A stretch of DNA of 42,044 bases from Saprospiraceae bacterium (GTDB lineage Bacteria > Bacteroidota > Bacteroidia > Chitinophagales > Saprospiraceae), in the NCBI GenBank assembly GCA_020629515.1, contig JAHDDE010000032.1, positions 1 through 42,044 of the forward strand, in the 5' to 3' direction. Made by a program: the position numbers and the translations under genes. The notes under the pieces are model-generated. The model was not told the origin of the DNA. It worked only from the letters and a program-made list of their open reading frames with translations, and did not search any database. This document shows, in pieces, positions 31,710 to 41,050 of the stretch. Numbering within the stretch: position 1 is the first letter of the stretch; each line of letters begins with the position of its first letter.

Positions 31710-34101
31710 TATTGGGGTGATATGCTCTTCATTGTCAGCGCAACAAGTACAACTTTTGTCTGATCAGAGTGCAGAGCCGTTATTGGGAGTTGAAGTCTGG
31801 TCTGAGGATAGATCTTTCTCAGGATTGACCGATCAATATGGAATAATCAATCTCGATAGTTGGAATCGTAAAGAGCCGATGAATTTTCGATTTTTAGGAT
31901 TTTCCAATCTCCAACTAAGTTATACTCAAATTGAGCAAAATAATTTTAAAGTGGTCTTGTTTGCTTCTAATATAGAAATGAAGGAAGTAGTCATTTTTGG
32001 TAGACATAAATATGATACGGATGATATATCCGTCTCAATTGAGACAATTAGTAAGGAAGATATTTCGCTTTCAAATCCACAAACAGCTGCAGATGCTATA
32101 GGACAACATAGCCAAGTGTATATTCAAAAGAGTCAAATGGGAGGGGGGAGTCCAATTATTCGTGGATTTGAGGCTAATCGAGTGTTGCTCGTCATAGACG
32201 GTGTTCGTCTTAATAATGCAATTTATAGAAGTGGACATTTGCAAAATGCCATTTCTGTGGATCCTGCCATTATGCAAAGGATGGATGTTATTTATGGCCC
32301 TAACTCATTGATGTATGGGAGCGATGCCCTCGGTGGGGTAGTACATTTTCAGACTATTTTACCAAAGTTTAACTTAACCGAAAAGTGGTCTGCTCAACTT
32401 AATGCTTATTCTCGATTTTCTACTGCCAATAATGAAAAGTCTATACATGTGGATGTTAACACTAGTAATAACCAGTGGAGTTGGGTCAGTTCAGTTACTT
32501 ATAATAACTATGATGATTTGAAAAGTGGGGGCAATAGGTCACAAGAATTTCCAGATTTTGGTAAAAGACTCTTCTATCAGGATTTTAATTTAGAAGAAGG
32601 TGGTGATGTGCTGAGAGCAAACGACAATCCTAATTTACAAGTTGGCACAGGTTATGAGCAAATAGATGTGGTTCAAAAATTGAGAAAAAAAATTGGGAAA
32701 TCTTCCACTGTCGGTATAAACTTTCAATTATCCACAACCTCAGATGTGCCTCGCTATGATAATTTAATTGAATTCAGAGGGGAGATTCCTCGTTTCGCTG
32801 AGTGGTTCTATGGACCTCAATCCAGAATATTGACATCAGTAACTTGGGATTATTACAGAGCTAACCGATGGTTTGATGGGTTAAAGGTTATTGGAGCTTA
32901 TCAAAAAATTGACGAAGATAGGATAACAAGAGTATGGGATAGTACGTCGAGAGAACGACAAGAAGAAGATGTTCATATCTACAGTACCACATTTGATTTT
33001 ACCAAAGTATTTGGGCAGACTCAATTACGATTAGATTATGGAGTCGACATGCAACTTAACGATGTAAACTCTCAAGCTCATTCAACCGATATTATTTCTG
33101 GTAGGAGTAATAACAATCTTTTGACGAGATATGCTGACGACTACAATACACAAAATAACTTTGGCTCATATGTCACATTAAATTACAATGGTAAGCGTAT
33201 CAATTGGAATGCTGGACTGAGATATTCTTTGTCTTTTTATGCATTGAAATATAACCAATCAACTCTTGTGGATTGGCCAAATGCTTTATTAGACGGAGTA
33301 AAAGGTAACAATCAGGCCTTGACAGGCTCGGCGAGTATCGGCTATAATAATAATGGGACCAAGATTGACCTACTTGTTTCGAGTGCTTTTAGAGCTCCCA
33401 ATATAGATGATCTGTCTAAAATTAGGATAAACGGAGGTGAGATTAGCTTTCCTAATATTGACTTGAGGCCCGAAAGATCTTTTAATGTAGAATGGTCCTT
33501 TCAAAAATACTCTGAGGATTTCAACATAAGTATTTCTACATTTTTTACCCGACTTTCTGACGCTATCATTAGACTCCCCTTCAATGCTCCAAATGGAGAA
33601 GAAGACTATGTGAGTTTTGGTGATACACTCAGAGTCGTGGCTAACCAGAATGCAAGTAGGGCCAATATATTTGGGTGGTCTGTCCAAGGTTCTTATGATT
33701 TGTCAAGTACCCTGTCAATAGAGGGTTCTTATAATTGGATCAAAGGGGAACAAATCTTAGATGATCAAGAGAATAGCCCACTCGGACACATTCCTCCGGC
33801 TTATGGGAAGATTGGATTAAACTTCCATAAGGATAATTTTAATATCGCTGCAGTTACACGATTCAATCGATTTAAACCTATAGAACAGTTTGGGGGTTCT
33901 GTTGACAATCCTGATTTAGCCACTCCGATTGGTGCATTAAGTTGGTACACCTTAAATCTCTACGCCAGTTATAATTGGTCTCCAACTTTCTCCATTAACT
34001 TAGGATTAGAAAATCTTTTTGATTTGCATTATCGCCCTTTTGCCTCTGGAGTAAGTGCTCCTGGCAGGAATTTATCGATCACTTTTAGAGCCCAATTTTA
34101 A
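31669..34101 (+). CDS. TonB-dependent outer-membrane receptor
   Basis: An 810-residue receptor. The signal peptide ends near residue 24 (SSLSAQ). A carboxypeptidase-like regulatory domain follows (about 28-100), then a plug domain (about 115-225; GGGSPIIRGFEANRVLLVID broken here at 20 residues, with YGPNSLMYGSDALGG) and a beta-barrel ending in LSITFRAQF with the expected terminal Phe. The plug pattern resembles haem/haemoglobin-type receptors, but the ligand cannot be assigned. The start ATG 31669 lies inside the 3' end of the kinase gene. The stop overlaps the stop region of the convergent THUMP methyltransferase gene by 4 nt. Confidence 0.9.
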   Translation: MKGLHSLLSYLGLSIGVICSSLSAQQVQLLSDQSAEPLLGVEVWSEDRSFSGLTDQYGIINLDSWNRKEPMNFRFLGFSNLQLSYTQIEQNNFKVVLFASNIEMKEVVIFGRHKYDTDDISVSIETISKEDISLSNPQTAADAIGQHSQVYIQKSQMGGGSPIIRGFEANRVLLVIDGVRLNNAIYRSGHLQNAISVDPAIMQRMDVIYGPNSLMYGSDALGGVVHFQTILPKFNLTEKWSAQLNAYSRFSTANNEKSIHVDVNTSNNQWSWVSSVTYNNYDDLKSGGNRSQEFPDFGKRLFYQDFNLEEGGDVLRANDNPNLQVGTGYEQIDVVQKLRKKIGKSSTVGINFQLSTTSDVPRYDNLIEFRGEIPRFAEWFYGPQSRILTSVTWDYYRANRWFDGLKVIGAYQKIDEDRITRVWDSTSRERQEEDVHIYSTTFDFTKVFGQTQLRLDYGVDMQLNDVNSQAHSTDIISGRSNNNLLTRYADDYNTQNNFGSYVTLNYNGKRINWNAGLRYSLSFYALKYNQSTLVDWPNALLDGVKGNNQALTGSASIGYNNNGTKIDLLVSSAFRAPNIDDLSKIRINGGEISFPNIDLRPERSFNVEWSFQKYSEDFNISISTFFTRLSDAIIRLPFNAPNGEEDYVSFGDTLRVVANQNASRANIFGWSVQGSYDLSSTLSIEGSYNWIKGEQILDDQENSPLGHIPPAYGKIGLNFHKDNFNIAAVTRFNRFKPIEQFGGSVDNPDLATPIGALSWYTLNLYASYNWSPTFSINLGLENLFDLHYRPFASGVSAPGRNLSITFRAQF

Positions 34102-35243
34102 TCAGATTTGCTTTTTCTTGACCCTTTATACATTTCGTATTTGTGGTATTTACATTCTATAGGTCCATTGTAAAGTGTCAGCTTTTTAGATGTTCTCAAA
34201 CCTACATTCTTGATAGCTTGTTTGTTTCCTGAGAGAATCCATGCCTCACAACCTTGATAACTCTGCTTTAAAGTGTCCCCAAAACTTTTATAAAATTCCT
34301 CGATGTTTTTAGCCTTTACTCTTTCGTCATATGGGGGGTTGCATACGATCATTCCTGAGGTCATTTTGTGACCATCCTTAAAGAAGTCGCCTTGTCTGAC
34401 GTTTATAAGATCATCATAGCCAATTTCGCGGAGTAAATCTTTTGTTTCGTTGATTTGAATCCCGTCAATATCGGTACCAAACAGCTTTGCCGAACTTTCT
34501 TTAATTGCATTATTAGCTTCTACCTTAACACTATTCCAAAGGTCTGGGTCATAATCATTCCAATTCATAAAACTAAATCGTTGTCTATGAAGTCCTGGAG
34601 CCACATTTTTTGCAATTTGATATGCCTCAGTAAGTATTGTTCCAGATCCACACATTGGATCATATAGAGGGATATCTTCATGCCATTCTGCTTGCATCAA
34701 CATCCCTGATGCTAATACTTCATTTAGCGGGGCCAATCGTTTGCTCTGGCGATATCCACGTTTGTGTAACGACGACCCAGAACTATCTAATGATATAATA
34801 AAATCTTTTCCAGAACAATGTACATCAATAGCGATATCTGGATCTTTTACATTTATATAAGGTCTTTGACCTTCATTTCTATCTCTGAATTGATCGTTGA
34901 TTGCATCCTTGACTTTTAGCGAAACATACTTACTGTGGGTATATATGTCTGATTTGACAGTGCTGTTGATCGCAAAAGTTTGCTTTAAGTTAAATAAGTC
35001 TGTCCAATGATATCTTCTGATTCTATTATACAGTACCGTTTCATTATGAGCCCTAAACTTATCGATAGGAACTAATACTCTTAAGGCTGTTCTGGACCAG
35101 AGGTTAAGACGGTATATAGTCTTAAGATCCCCTTTGCAAGTAACGGCTCTATTTAATATTTGAATGTCCCTTCCCCCTAACTGTGCTACTTCTTTGGCAA
35201 GGATGTTTTCTAATCCAAAGATGGTCTTTATGGTTATATCCAC
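34098..35243 (-). CDS. THUMP-domain class I rRNA methyltransferase (RlmL/RlmK-N like)
   Basis: A 381-residue protein of the THUMP/RlmL N-terminal group, which methylates G2445 of 23S rRNA in E. coli. A THUMP domain lies about 45-155. SAM motif I is DPMCGSGT at 195-202, and the catalytic NPPYDER is at 302-308. The RlmK half present in the E. coli fusion is absent, as usual outside Gammaproteobacteria. The start is GTG 35243, 5 nt downstream of the acyl-CoA ligase stop at 35249, so the two are likely co-transcribed. The 3' end overlaps the TonB-receptor gene by 4 nt. The exact target nucleotide in this phylum is inferred. Confidence 0.87.
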   Translation of the reverse strand: MDITIKTIFGLENILAKEVAQLGGRDIQILNRAVTCKGDLKTIYRLNLWSRTALRVLVPIDKFRAHNETVLYNRIRRYHWTDLFNLKQTFAINSTVKSDIYTHSKYVSLKVKDAINDQFRDRNEGQRPYINVKDPDIAIDVHCSGKDFIISLDSSGSSLHKRGYRQSKRLAPLNEVLASGMLMQAEWHEDIPLYDPMCGSGTILTEAYQIAKNVAPGLHRQRFSFMNWNDYDPDLWNSVKVEANNAIKESSAKLFGTDIDGIQINETKDLLREIGYDDLINVRQGDFFKDGHKMTSGMIVCNPPYDERVKAKNIEEFYKSFGDTLKQSYQGCEAWILSGNKQAIKNVGLRTSKKLTLYNGPIECKYHKYEMYKGSRKSKSD

Positions 35244-35248
35244 TGGCG

Positions 35249-36919
35249 TTACTTATCTCTGAGCTGTCGCCGGAGGATTTTCCCAACAGGACTTTTAGGC
35301 AACTCTTTGATGAATTCTACCTTTTTTGGCACCTTGTATCCAGTCAAGTTTTCTCTACAATATTGTATGAGCTCATCTTTAGTTAAGGTACTATCTTTTA
35401 TAGTGACGAATACCTTTACGATCTCCCCAGATTTTTCGTCCTGTTCTCCGATGGCTGCAACCTCGTCGACCTTTGGATGTAATGCGATTACATCTTCTAT
35501 TTCGTTAGGATACACATTGAACCCAGACACTAGGATCATATCTTTCTTTCGATCTACAATTCTGAAGTACCCATCTTCATCCATCACTGCAATATCACCA
35601 GTATTCAACCAGCCCTCTGCAGTTATGGTCTTAGCTGTCTCTTCAGGACGATTATAATAACCCTTCATGACTTGAGGTCCTTTGACCTGTAGTTCTCCTC
35701 TCTCTCCAATAGGTAATGGTTCCCCTTTTTCGTCGACAATTCGCACATCAGTTGAGGGTACAGGTACGCCTATAGTACCTACTCTGATCCCCCCTTTTGG
35801 GTTAGTCGTAACAACGGGCGAAGCTTCGGTCATACCATACCCTTCTGCTATTTTGAATCCTGTAATATCCTCCCATTCATCTGCAACTTTCTTTTGTAAA
35901 GCTGTACCACCTGCATTAGCTATGGTCATGTGGCTAAAATCCAAAGATTTGAAATCAGGATGATTGTTGAGAGCGTTAAACAATGTATTGACGCCTGTCA
36001 TACCCGTTATTTTATATCGTTTGAATTCTTTTAGTACAGTGCTCAGATCTCTTGGGTTAGTTATAAGCACAGACATCGCACCTGTGCTCATCATTGCCAG
36101 ACAATTACAAGAAAAAGCGAATATGTGATACAGGGGAAGAGGGCATAAGACAATCTGATCTGATCCGTCTCCTTCTACATAGGGATCTAAAAATGCTTTT
36201 ATTTGATTGAGGTTGGCAACTAAATTTCTATTGGTTAACATTGCCCCTTTGCTGACTCCTGTAGTTCCGCCAGTATATTGGTGTACAATTACCCTTTCTG
36301 AGTTATTCTCAAAATCGACGAGATCAAACTTTTTACCATCTTTTAGTGCGTCACTGAAAGTAACAGCATTAGGCAACTGATATTTGGGGACCATTCTTTT
36401 GATATGCTTAACTGCCAGATTGACCATTGTGCCTTTGATGGAGCCCAGGAGTTCGCCAATGCTCGTGGTTATAATCGTTTTGATTTGCGTTTTATTGATG
36501 ATCTTTTCAAGATTAGCCGCAAAGTTTTCGGCTATAATAATCCCTTTAACCTGGCTATCGGTGAACTGGTGCTCCATTTCACGTGGCGTATATAGAGGAT
36601 TAGTGTTGACTATCACCAATCCTGCTTTAAGACACCCAAAAAGAGTAATAGGATATTGCAGTGTATTTGGCATCATGATGGCAACCCTATCACCAGCCTC
36701 CAATCCTCTCGATAAGAGATAAGCCCCAAACTGATCTGATAATTTATCCACTTCTCCATAGGTAAGTTCTTTGCCCATACATGAGAAGGCCTTTCTCTTC
36801 TTATATTCCTGACATTTTTCTCTGATGTATTCTACCAAATTGGCGTAACCATCTGGATCAATATTAGCAGCTACTCCACTTGGATAGTGTTTTAACCAAG
36901 GTCTTGATTCATTATTCAT
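35249..36919 (-). CDS. Long-chain fatty acid-CoA ligase
   Basis: A 556-residue ANL-superfamily acyl-CoA synthetase of the FadD type. The P-loop YTGGTTGVSKGAMLT lies near residues 214-228, EGYGMTEASPVV is motif A5, and the hinge and catalytic C-terminal part include GWLNTGDIAVMDEDGYFRIV, DRKKDMILVSGFNVYP and a terminal lysine in KSPVGKILRR. Length is normal. ATG 36919 is the start. On the minus strand a TATATTTG -7 box (36948-36941) lies 22 nt upstream, so the gene has its own promoter diverging from rpsA. It activates fatty acids for degradation or lipid synthesis. Confidence 0.92.
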   Translation of the reverse strand: MNNESRPWLKHYPSGVAANIDPDGYANLVEYIREKCQEYKKRKAFSCMGKELTYGEVDKLSDQFGAYLLSRGLEAGDRVAIMMPNTLQYPITLFGCLKAGLVIVNTNPLYTPREMEHQFTDSQVKGIIIAENFAANLEKIINKTQIKTIITTSIGELLGSIKGTMVNLAVKHIKRMVPKYQLPNAVTFSDALKDGKKFDLVDFENNSERVIVHQYTGGTTGVSKGAMLTNRNLVANLNQIKAFLDPYVEGDGSDQIVLCPLPLYHIFAFSCNCLAMMSTGAMSVLITNPRDLSTVLKEFKRYKITGMTGVNTLFNALNNHPDFKSLDFSHMTIANAGGTALQKKVADEWEDITGFKIAEGYGMTEASPVVTTNPKGGIRVGTIGVPVPSTDVRIVDEKGEPLPIGERGELQVKGPQVMKGYYNRPEETAKTITAEGWLNTGDIAVMDEDGYFRIVDRKKDMILVSGFNVYPNEIEDVIALHPKVDEVAAIGEQDEKSGEIVKVFVTIKDSTLTKDELIQYCRENLTGYKVPKKVEFIKELPKSPVGKILRRQLRDK

Positions 36920-36940
36920 CTCTACAGTTTGTATTTATCT

Positions 36941-36948
36941 CAAATATA
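36941..36948 (-). promoter_or_regulatory. Promoter -7 box of the acyl-CoA ligase gene
   Basis: On the minus strand this reads TATATTTG, an exact TAnnTTTG. The start codon is 22 nt downstream. A -33 TTG is not evident at the expected spacing. Confidence 0.5.
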
Positions 36949-37016
36949 ATGTCCTCATTTTAATTTGTGAGTTGTTATTCTTTTCAATGCATGTAGTTTT
37001 TTAAATAAAATAGACA

Positions 37017-37040
37017 TACTTTTGCAGCCCCGTAATTTTG
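37017..37040 (+). promoter_or_regulatory. Two candidate promoter -7 boxes before rpsA
   Basis: TACTTTTG (37017-37024) and TAATTTTG (37033-37040) both fit TAnnTTTG exactly and lie 16 nt apart. Either could give an rpsA transcript beginning 40-65 nt before the ATG; two starts are common for ribosomal genes. No -33 match is clear. Confidence 0.55.
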
Positions 37041-37051
37041 CGGTATAATTC

Positions 37052-37072
37052 TTCCACAAATATTTTGTGGAA
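37052..37072 (+). promoter_or_regulatory. Hairpin in the rpsA 5' UTR
   Basis: TTCCACAA (37052-37059) pairs perfectly with TTGTGGAA (37065-37072); A37060-T37064 can extend it to 9 bp. It starts 12 nt after the second -7 box and ends 20 nt before the ATG. The location suits a translational operator or a 5' mRNA stabiliser. S1 autoregulation through mRNA leader structure is known in E. coli; here it is a guess from position. Confidence 0.5.
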
Positions 37073-37092
37073 TACAAACTTTAGAATCCATT

Positions 37093-39492
37093 ATGTCTGA
37101 CGAAAAGGATCCTATAGAAGAGCAAATCGAAAAGACAGAAGCTCAAGTCGAAGAGCAGGTTGAAAATGCTCAAGAAACAATTACAGAAGAGATTATTGCT
37201 GGAAGTGAAGAAGAGGAAGGTGGTGTAACTATCATTACTGCTGCAGATCAAGAAGATGATGCAGAGGAAGTTGAGGAAGAAGAAATAGAAGAAGAGGAAG
37301 AGGATGAAGAAGATCCCTTGACCAAACTTATGGAAGGGTCTAATCCATCTCCATATGATTCTCCTCATGATGAGTTTGACTGGACAAAAGGAGCAAAGAA
37401 TTTATCTAAATATACTGAAGACGAGATTTCGTCTTACCTCACTGATTACGAAAAATCGTTAACTACTCTTGATGAGAATGTAGTAGTTAATGGAAAAGTA
37501 ACTGCATTCAGTAGCGGTGATGTTGTATTAGATATCAACTATAAGTCGGATGGATTAGTAAGTGCATCTGAGTTTAGAGACATGCCAGATCTCAAAATTG
37601 GAGATGAGGTAGCTGTTTATGTTGAAATCACAGAAGATGAGAAAGGACAGCTAATATTATCTCGAAGAAAAGCTAAGTTATTACAAGCTTGGGAGAGTAT
37701 AGTAAATTCTTATAACGAGGGTACGATTATCAAAGGTACAATTGTAAGTAAGACTAAGGGTGGCTTAATCGCAGATTGCAGTGGCCTCGAAACTTTCTTG
37801 CCAGGTTCTCAGATTGATATTAAACCAATAATTGACTATGATTCATATGTCGGAAAGACTATGGAGTTTAAAGTAGTTAAGATTAATGAGGCGATCAAAA
37901 ATGCAGTTGTTTCTCACAAAGCATTGATCGAGTCAGATCTTGCAGTACAAAGAGATGTGATCATAGCAGGACTGGAGAAAGGTCAAGTCCTCGAAGGAGT
38001 TGTTAAAAATATAACTGATTTTGGTGCATTCATGGACTTAGGAGGCGTGGATGGTCTTTTGTATATCACTGATATATCATGGGGTCGAATAAATCACCCT
38101 AATGAAGTATTAGAATTGAATCAAAAGATTAATGTTGTAGTCTTAGATTTTGATGAGAATAAGAAGAGAATTTCATTAGGTCTTAAGCAATTACAACCGC
38201 ATCCATGGGATGTCTTGGACGCTGAGATCAAAGAAGGTTCAGTGGTGAAAGGCGGCATCGTCAACATCGAAGATTATGGTGCATTCTTGGAGATAATACC
38301 AGGTGTGGAAGGTTTAATTCACGTATCAGAGGTGAATTGGAGTACTCAGCCTGTTAATGCAAGAGATTACTTCAATTTGAGTCAAGAATTCGAGGCTAAA
38401 GTAGTTACCCTTGATAGAGATGAAAGAAAGATGTCTTTGAGTATCAAACAACTTTCTGAAGATCCATGGGGTAAAATTGCTGAAAAATTCCCTGAAGGAA
38501 GTAAGCATTCTGGAGAAGTTAAGAATCTCACTCCTTATGGTGTATTTGTGGAGTTAGAAGAAGGAATAGGAGGAATGATTCACATCTCGGATCTTTCTTG
38601 GACTAAGAGATTTAATCATCCAAGTGAGTATACTAAAGTTGGAGAGACTATAGATATTTCTATTTTGGAGATAGATCTTGAGGATAGAAAATTAGCTTTA
38701 GGGCATAAACAATTAGAAGAAAATCCTTGGGATACTTTCGAAAATGTATTCCCTGTAGGTTCTTATCACGAAGTCACAGTATTGAAGAAGGATGACAGAG
38801 GAGCGATCGTGCAGTTGCCATACGGCTTAGAGGCTTATGCACCTATCAAGCATTTGAGAAAAGAAGATAATACAACGGCCGAGGTCGAAGAGACATTAAC
38901 AGTAAAGGTATTAGAGTTTAACAGAGACGACAAAAGGATATTAGTATCTCATAGTCGATATGTTGATGATATCAAGAGAAAGGCGGATGACGATGTGAGA
39001 AGAGCAAGAGGTAAAGAAAGAGAAGAAACTCGCAGAAGTATCAAGCAAAGATCTGCTAAAATGGAGAAGACTACTCTTGGAGAGTTAGACGTGTTCTCTC
39101 AATTAAAAGATCAATTGAAAGCTCAAGAGGATGCTGCAAAGTCTAAACCAGAGCCTAAGCCAGAACCTGTAGCTAAAGAGGAAGCGCCTAAAGAAGAAGC
39201 TCCGAAGGCTAAAAAGACAAGTGCAAAGAAATCAGCAAAAGGTGATGATCTTAAAAAGATTGAGGGTATAGGCCCTAAGATTTCAGAGCTCTTGACTAAT
39301 GCAGGTATTGGAACCTTTGCCGCTCTTGCGGCTGCAGAAGTAGATACTTTAAAAGGTATTTTAGCTGATGCGGGTAAAAGATACCAAATGCATGATCCTA
39401 CTACTTGGCCGGAACAGTCAGCTTTGGCAGCGGAAGATAAATGGGATGAGTTAAAGGCCTTGCAAGATGAGTTAGATGGTGGAAAGAAATAA
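37093..39492 (+). CDS. rpsA: 30S ribosomal protein S1 with acidic N-terminus and C-terminal helix-hairpin-helix domain
   Basis: A 799-residue S1, longer than the usual 550-600. Residues 1-100 are strongly acidic, with a Glu run near 60-74. Six S1/OB-fold repeats follow at about 127-195, 208-282, 296-366, 381-455, 468-540 and 553-622; repeats 3-5 carry the canonical GAF or GVF and H-x-S patterns. A Lys/Glu/Ala-rich linker leads to a C-terminal helix-hairpin-helix domain from about 717, marked by KIEGIGPKISELL and the DPTTWPEQ segment. That module is known in Bacteroidota attached to other proteins such as L21. ATG 37093 is the start. A strong terminator follows at 39519-39551, so rpsA appears monocistronic. 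Confidence 0.92.
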   Translation: MSDEKDPIEEQIEKTEAQVEEQVENAQETITEEIIAGSEEEEGGVTIITAADQEDDAEEVEEEEIEEEEEDEEDPLTKLMEGSNPSPYDSPHDEFDWTKGAKNLSKYTEDEISSYLTDYEKSLTTLDENVVVNGKVTAFSSGDVVLDINYKSDGLVSASEFRDMPDLKIGDEVAVYVEITEDEKGQLILSRRKAKLLQAWESIVNSYNEGTIIKGTIVSKTKGGLIADCSGLETFLPGSQIDIKPIIDYDSYVGKTMEFKVVKINEAIKNAVVSHKALIESDLAVQRDVIIAGLEKGQVLEGVVKNITDFGAFMDLGGVDGLLYITDISWGRINHPNEVLELNQKINVVVLDFDENKKRISLGLKQLQPHPWDVLDAEIKEGSVVKGGIVNIEDYGAFLEIIPGVEGLIHVSEVNWSTQPVNARDYFNLSQEFEAKVVTLDRDERKMSLSIKQLSEDPWGKIAEKFPEGSKHSGEVKNLTPYGVFVELEEGIGGMIHISDLSWTKRFNHPSEYTKVGETIDISILEIDLEDRKLALGHKQLEENPWDTFENVFPVGSYHEVTVLKKDDRGAIVQLPYGLEAYAPIKHLRKEDNTTAEVEETLTVKVLEFNRDDKRILVSHSRYVDDIKRKADDDVRRARGKEREETRRSIKQRSAKMEKTTLGELDVFSQLKDQLKAQEDAAKSKPEPKPEPVAKEEAPKEEAPKAKKTSAKKSAKGDDLKKIEGIGPKISELLTNAGIGTFAALAAAEVDTLKGILADAGKRYQMHDPTTWPEQSALAAEDKWDELKALQDELDGGKK

Positions 39493-39518
39493 TTATTTCT
39501 TGATACATTAAAATAATT

Positions 39519-39551
39519 GCCCTGTCGTCAGTTGAACGGCAGGGCTTTTTT
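39519..39551 (+). terminator. Rho-independent terminator after rpsA
   Basis: GCCCTGTCGT (39519-39528) pairs with ACGGCAGGGC (39536-39545), a 10-bp stem with one wobble and a 7-nt loop, followed by TTTTTT at 39546-39551. It separates rpsA from the carotenoid genes. Confidence 0.88.
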
Positions 39552-39586
39552 ATTTTTACAAGGTATCATCCATAATCAGTAGGCAT

Positions 39587-41050
39587 TTGAAAAAAATTGG
39601 AATAGTAGGAAGCGGGTTTTCAGGTTTATCAGCAGCCTGTTTTTTGGCTAAAGAAGGCAAGGATGTAACAGTATTTGAACAACATGATCAGATTGGTGGT
39701 CGAGCCAGAGCATTTCATGCTAAAGGATTCACTTTTGATATGGGCCCCAGCTGGTATTGGATGCCTGACGTTTTTGAGAGATTCTTTAATCAGTTTGGTC
39801 ATTCAGTTTCGGATTACTATGATTTGGTTCGATTGGATCCTTCTTATCAGGTCATATTTGATGATGGAGAAATAGTTAAAATACCTGCGAATTTTGACGA
39901 GCTAAAAGAATTGTTTGAGTCTTTAGAGCCTGGCAGCTCTACCAAACTTATCAAATTTTTAGATTCTGCGAAGTATAAGTATGAGGTAGGATTGGGAGAA
40001 TATGTTCATAAACCTTCACTTTCTATTTTAGAGTTTGTGGATATTAGAATACTCAAGAGTTTTATGGGATTGAATATGTTCAGCTCGATTTCAAAAGAAA
40101 TCCGTTCCCTATTCAGCAATCCGAAATTGATTGAATTGTTAGAATTTCCTGTCCTATTTTTAGGGGCAAAGCCTAATAAAACTCCGGCACTTTACTCATT
40201 AATGAACTATGCTGATATAAAATTAGGGACTTGGTATCCCAAGGGAGGAATGTCTATGATACCAAATGCAATGGGACAGGTCGCAAAAGAGCTGGGCGTT
40301 AAGTTCAAAATGTCCGAAGCAGTTGAGTCCATAAAGGTGAAAGGTGATAAGGCTGAATCGATAGTAACCAAGCAGAAGAGCTACGAATTTGATCATATAA
40401 TTTCTTCTGCGGATTATCATTTTACCGAAACTAATTTACTTTCAAAACAGCACCGTTCTTATTCTTCCAAATATTGGGATAGTAGAGTAATGGCTCCTTC
40501 GTCTTTATTGTTTTACTTGGGTTGTTCAAAAAAATTCCCACAATTAGAGCATCATAATTTATTTTTTGATTCTGATTTTGCCCAACATGCTTCAGAGATT
40601 TATGACAATCCAACATGGCCATCGGACCCATTGTTTTATGTTTGTTGCCCTTCTCGCACAGATGATACTGTTGCGCCTGATGCGCACGAGAATATTTTTA
40701 TTTTGGTTCCTTTGGCTGCAGGTTTGGAGGATGATACTAAGAAACAGGAGTTGATTTTTACTATGATTTTAGATCGGCTCAAGGCGAGGGTCGATGTAGA
40801 TATTTATGATCATATTATATTTAAAAGAAACTTTTGCCTGAGCGATTTTAAATCAGAATATAATTCATTCAAGGGTAATGCTTATGGGCTGTCAAATATT
40901 TTACTGCAAACAGCTTTTTTAAAGCCAAAAATGAAAAGTAAAAAAATAAGCAATCTCTATTACACTGGACAGTTAACTACTCCTGGTCCGGGAGTGCCAC
41001 CTTCTTTGATTTCTGGGGAAGTAGTTGCTAATTATATCTCAGAATTATGA
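39587..41050 (+). CDS. crtI: Phytoene desaturase family protein (CrtI), TTG start
   Basis: A 487-residue FAD-dependent desaturase of the carotenoid pathway. The dinucleotide-binding GIVGSGFSGLSAACFLAKEG starts at residue 5, with GGRAR following, and the CrtI signature in the C-terminal 30 residues is YYTGQLTTPGPGVPPSLISG. The start is TTG 39587: no ATG or GTG lies upstream in frame before the terminator, and the N-terminus aligns with the family. It overlaps crtB by the 4-nt ATGA, the common crtI-crtB order in Bacteroidota. The degree of desaturation (to lycopene or neurosporene) cannot be told from sequence alone. Confidence 0.92.
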   Translation: MKKIGIVGSGFSGLSAACFLAKEGKDVTVFEQHDQIGGRARAFHAKGFTFDMGPSWYWMPDVFERFFNQFGHSVSDYYDLVRLDPSYQVIFDDGEIVKIPANFDELKELFESLEPGSSTKLIKFLDSAKYKYEVGLGEYVHKPSLSILEFVDIRILKSFMGLNMFSSISKEIRSLFSNPKLIELLEFPVLFLGAKPNKTPALYSLMNYADIKLGTWYPKGGMSMIPNAMGQVAKELGVKFKMSEAVESIKVKGDKAESIVTKQKSYEFDHIISSADYHFTETNLLSKQHRSYSSKYWDSRVMAPSSLLFYLGCSKKFPQLEHHNLFFDSDFAQHASEIYDNPTWPSDPLFYVCCPSRTDDTVAPDAHENIFILVPLAAGLEDDTKKQELIFTMILDRLKARVDVDIYDHIIFKRNFCLSDFKSEYNSFKGNAYGLSNILLQTAFLKPKMKSKKISNLYYTGQLTTPGPGVPPSLISGEVVANYISEL

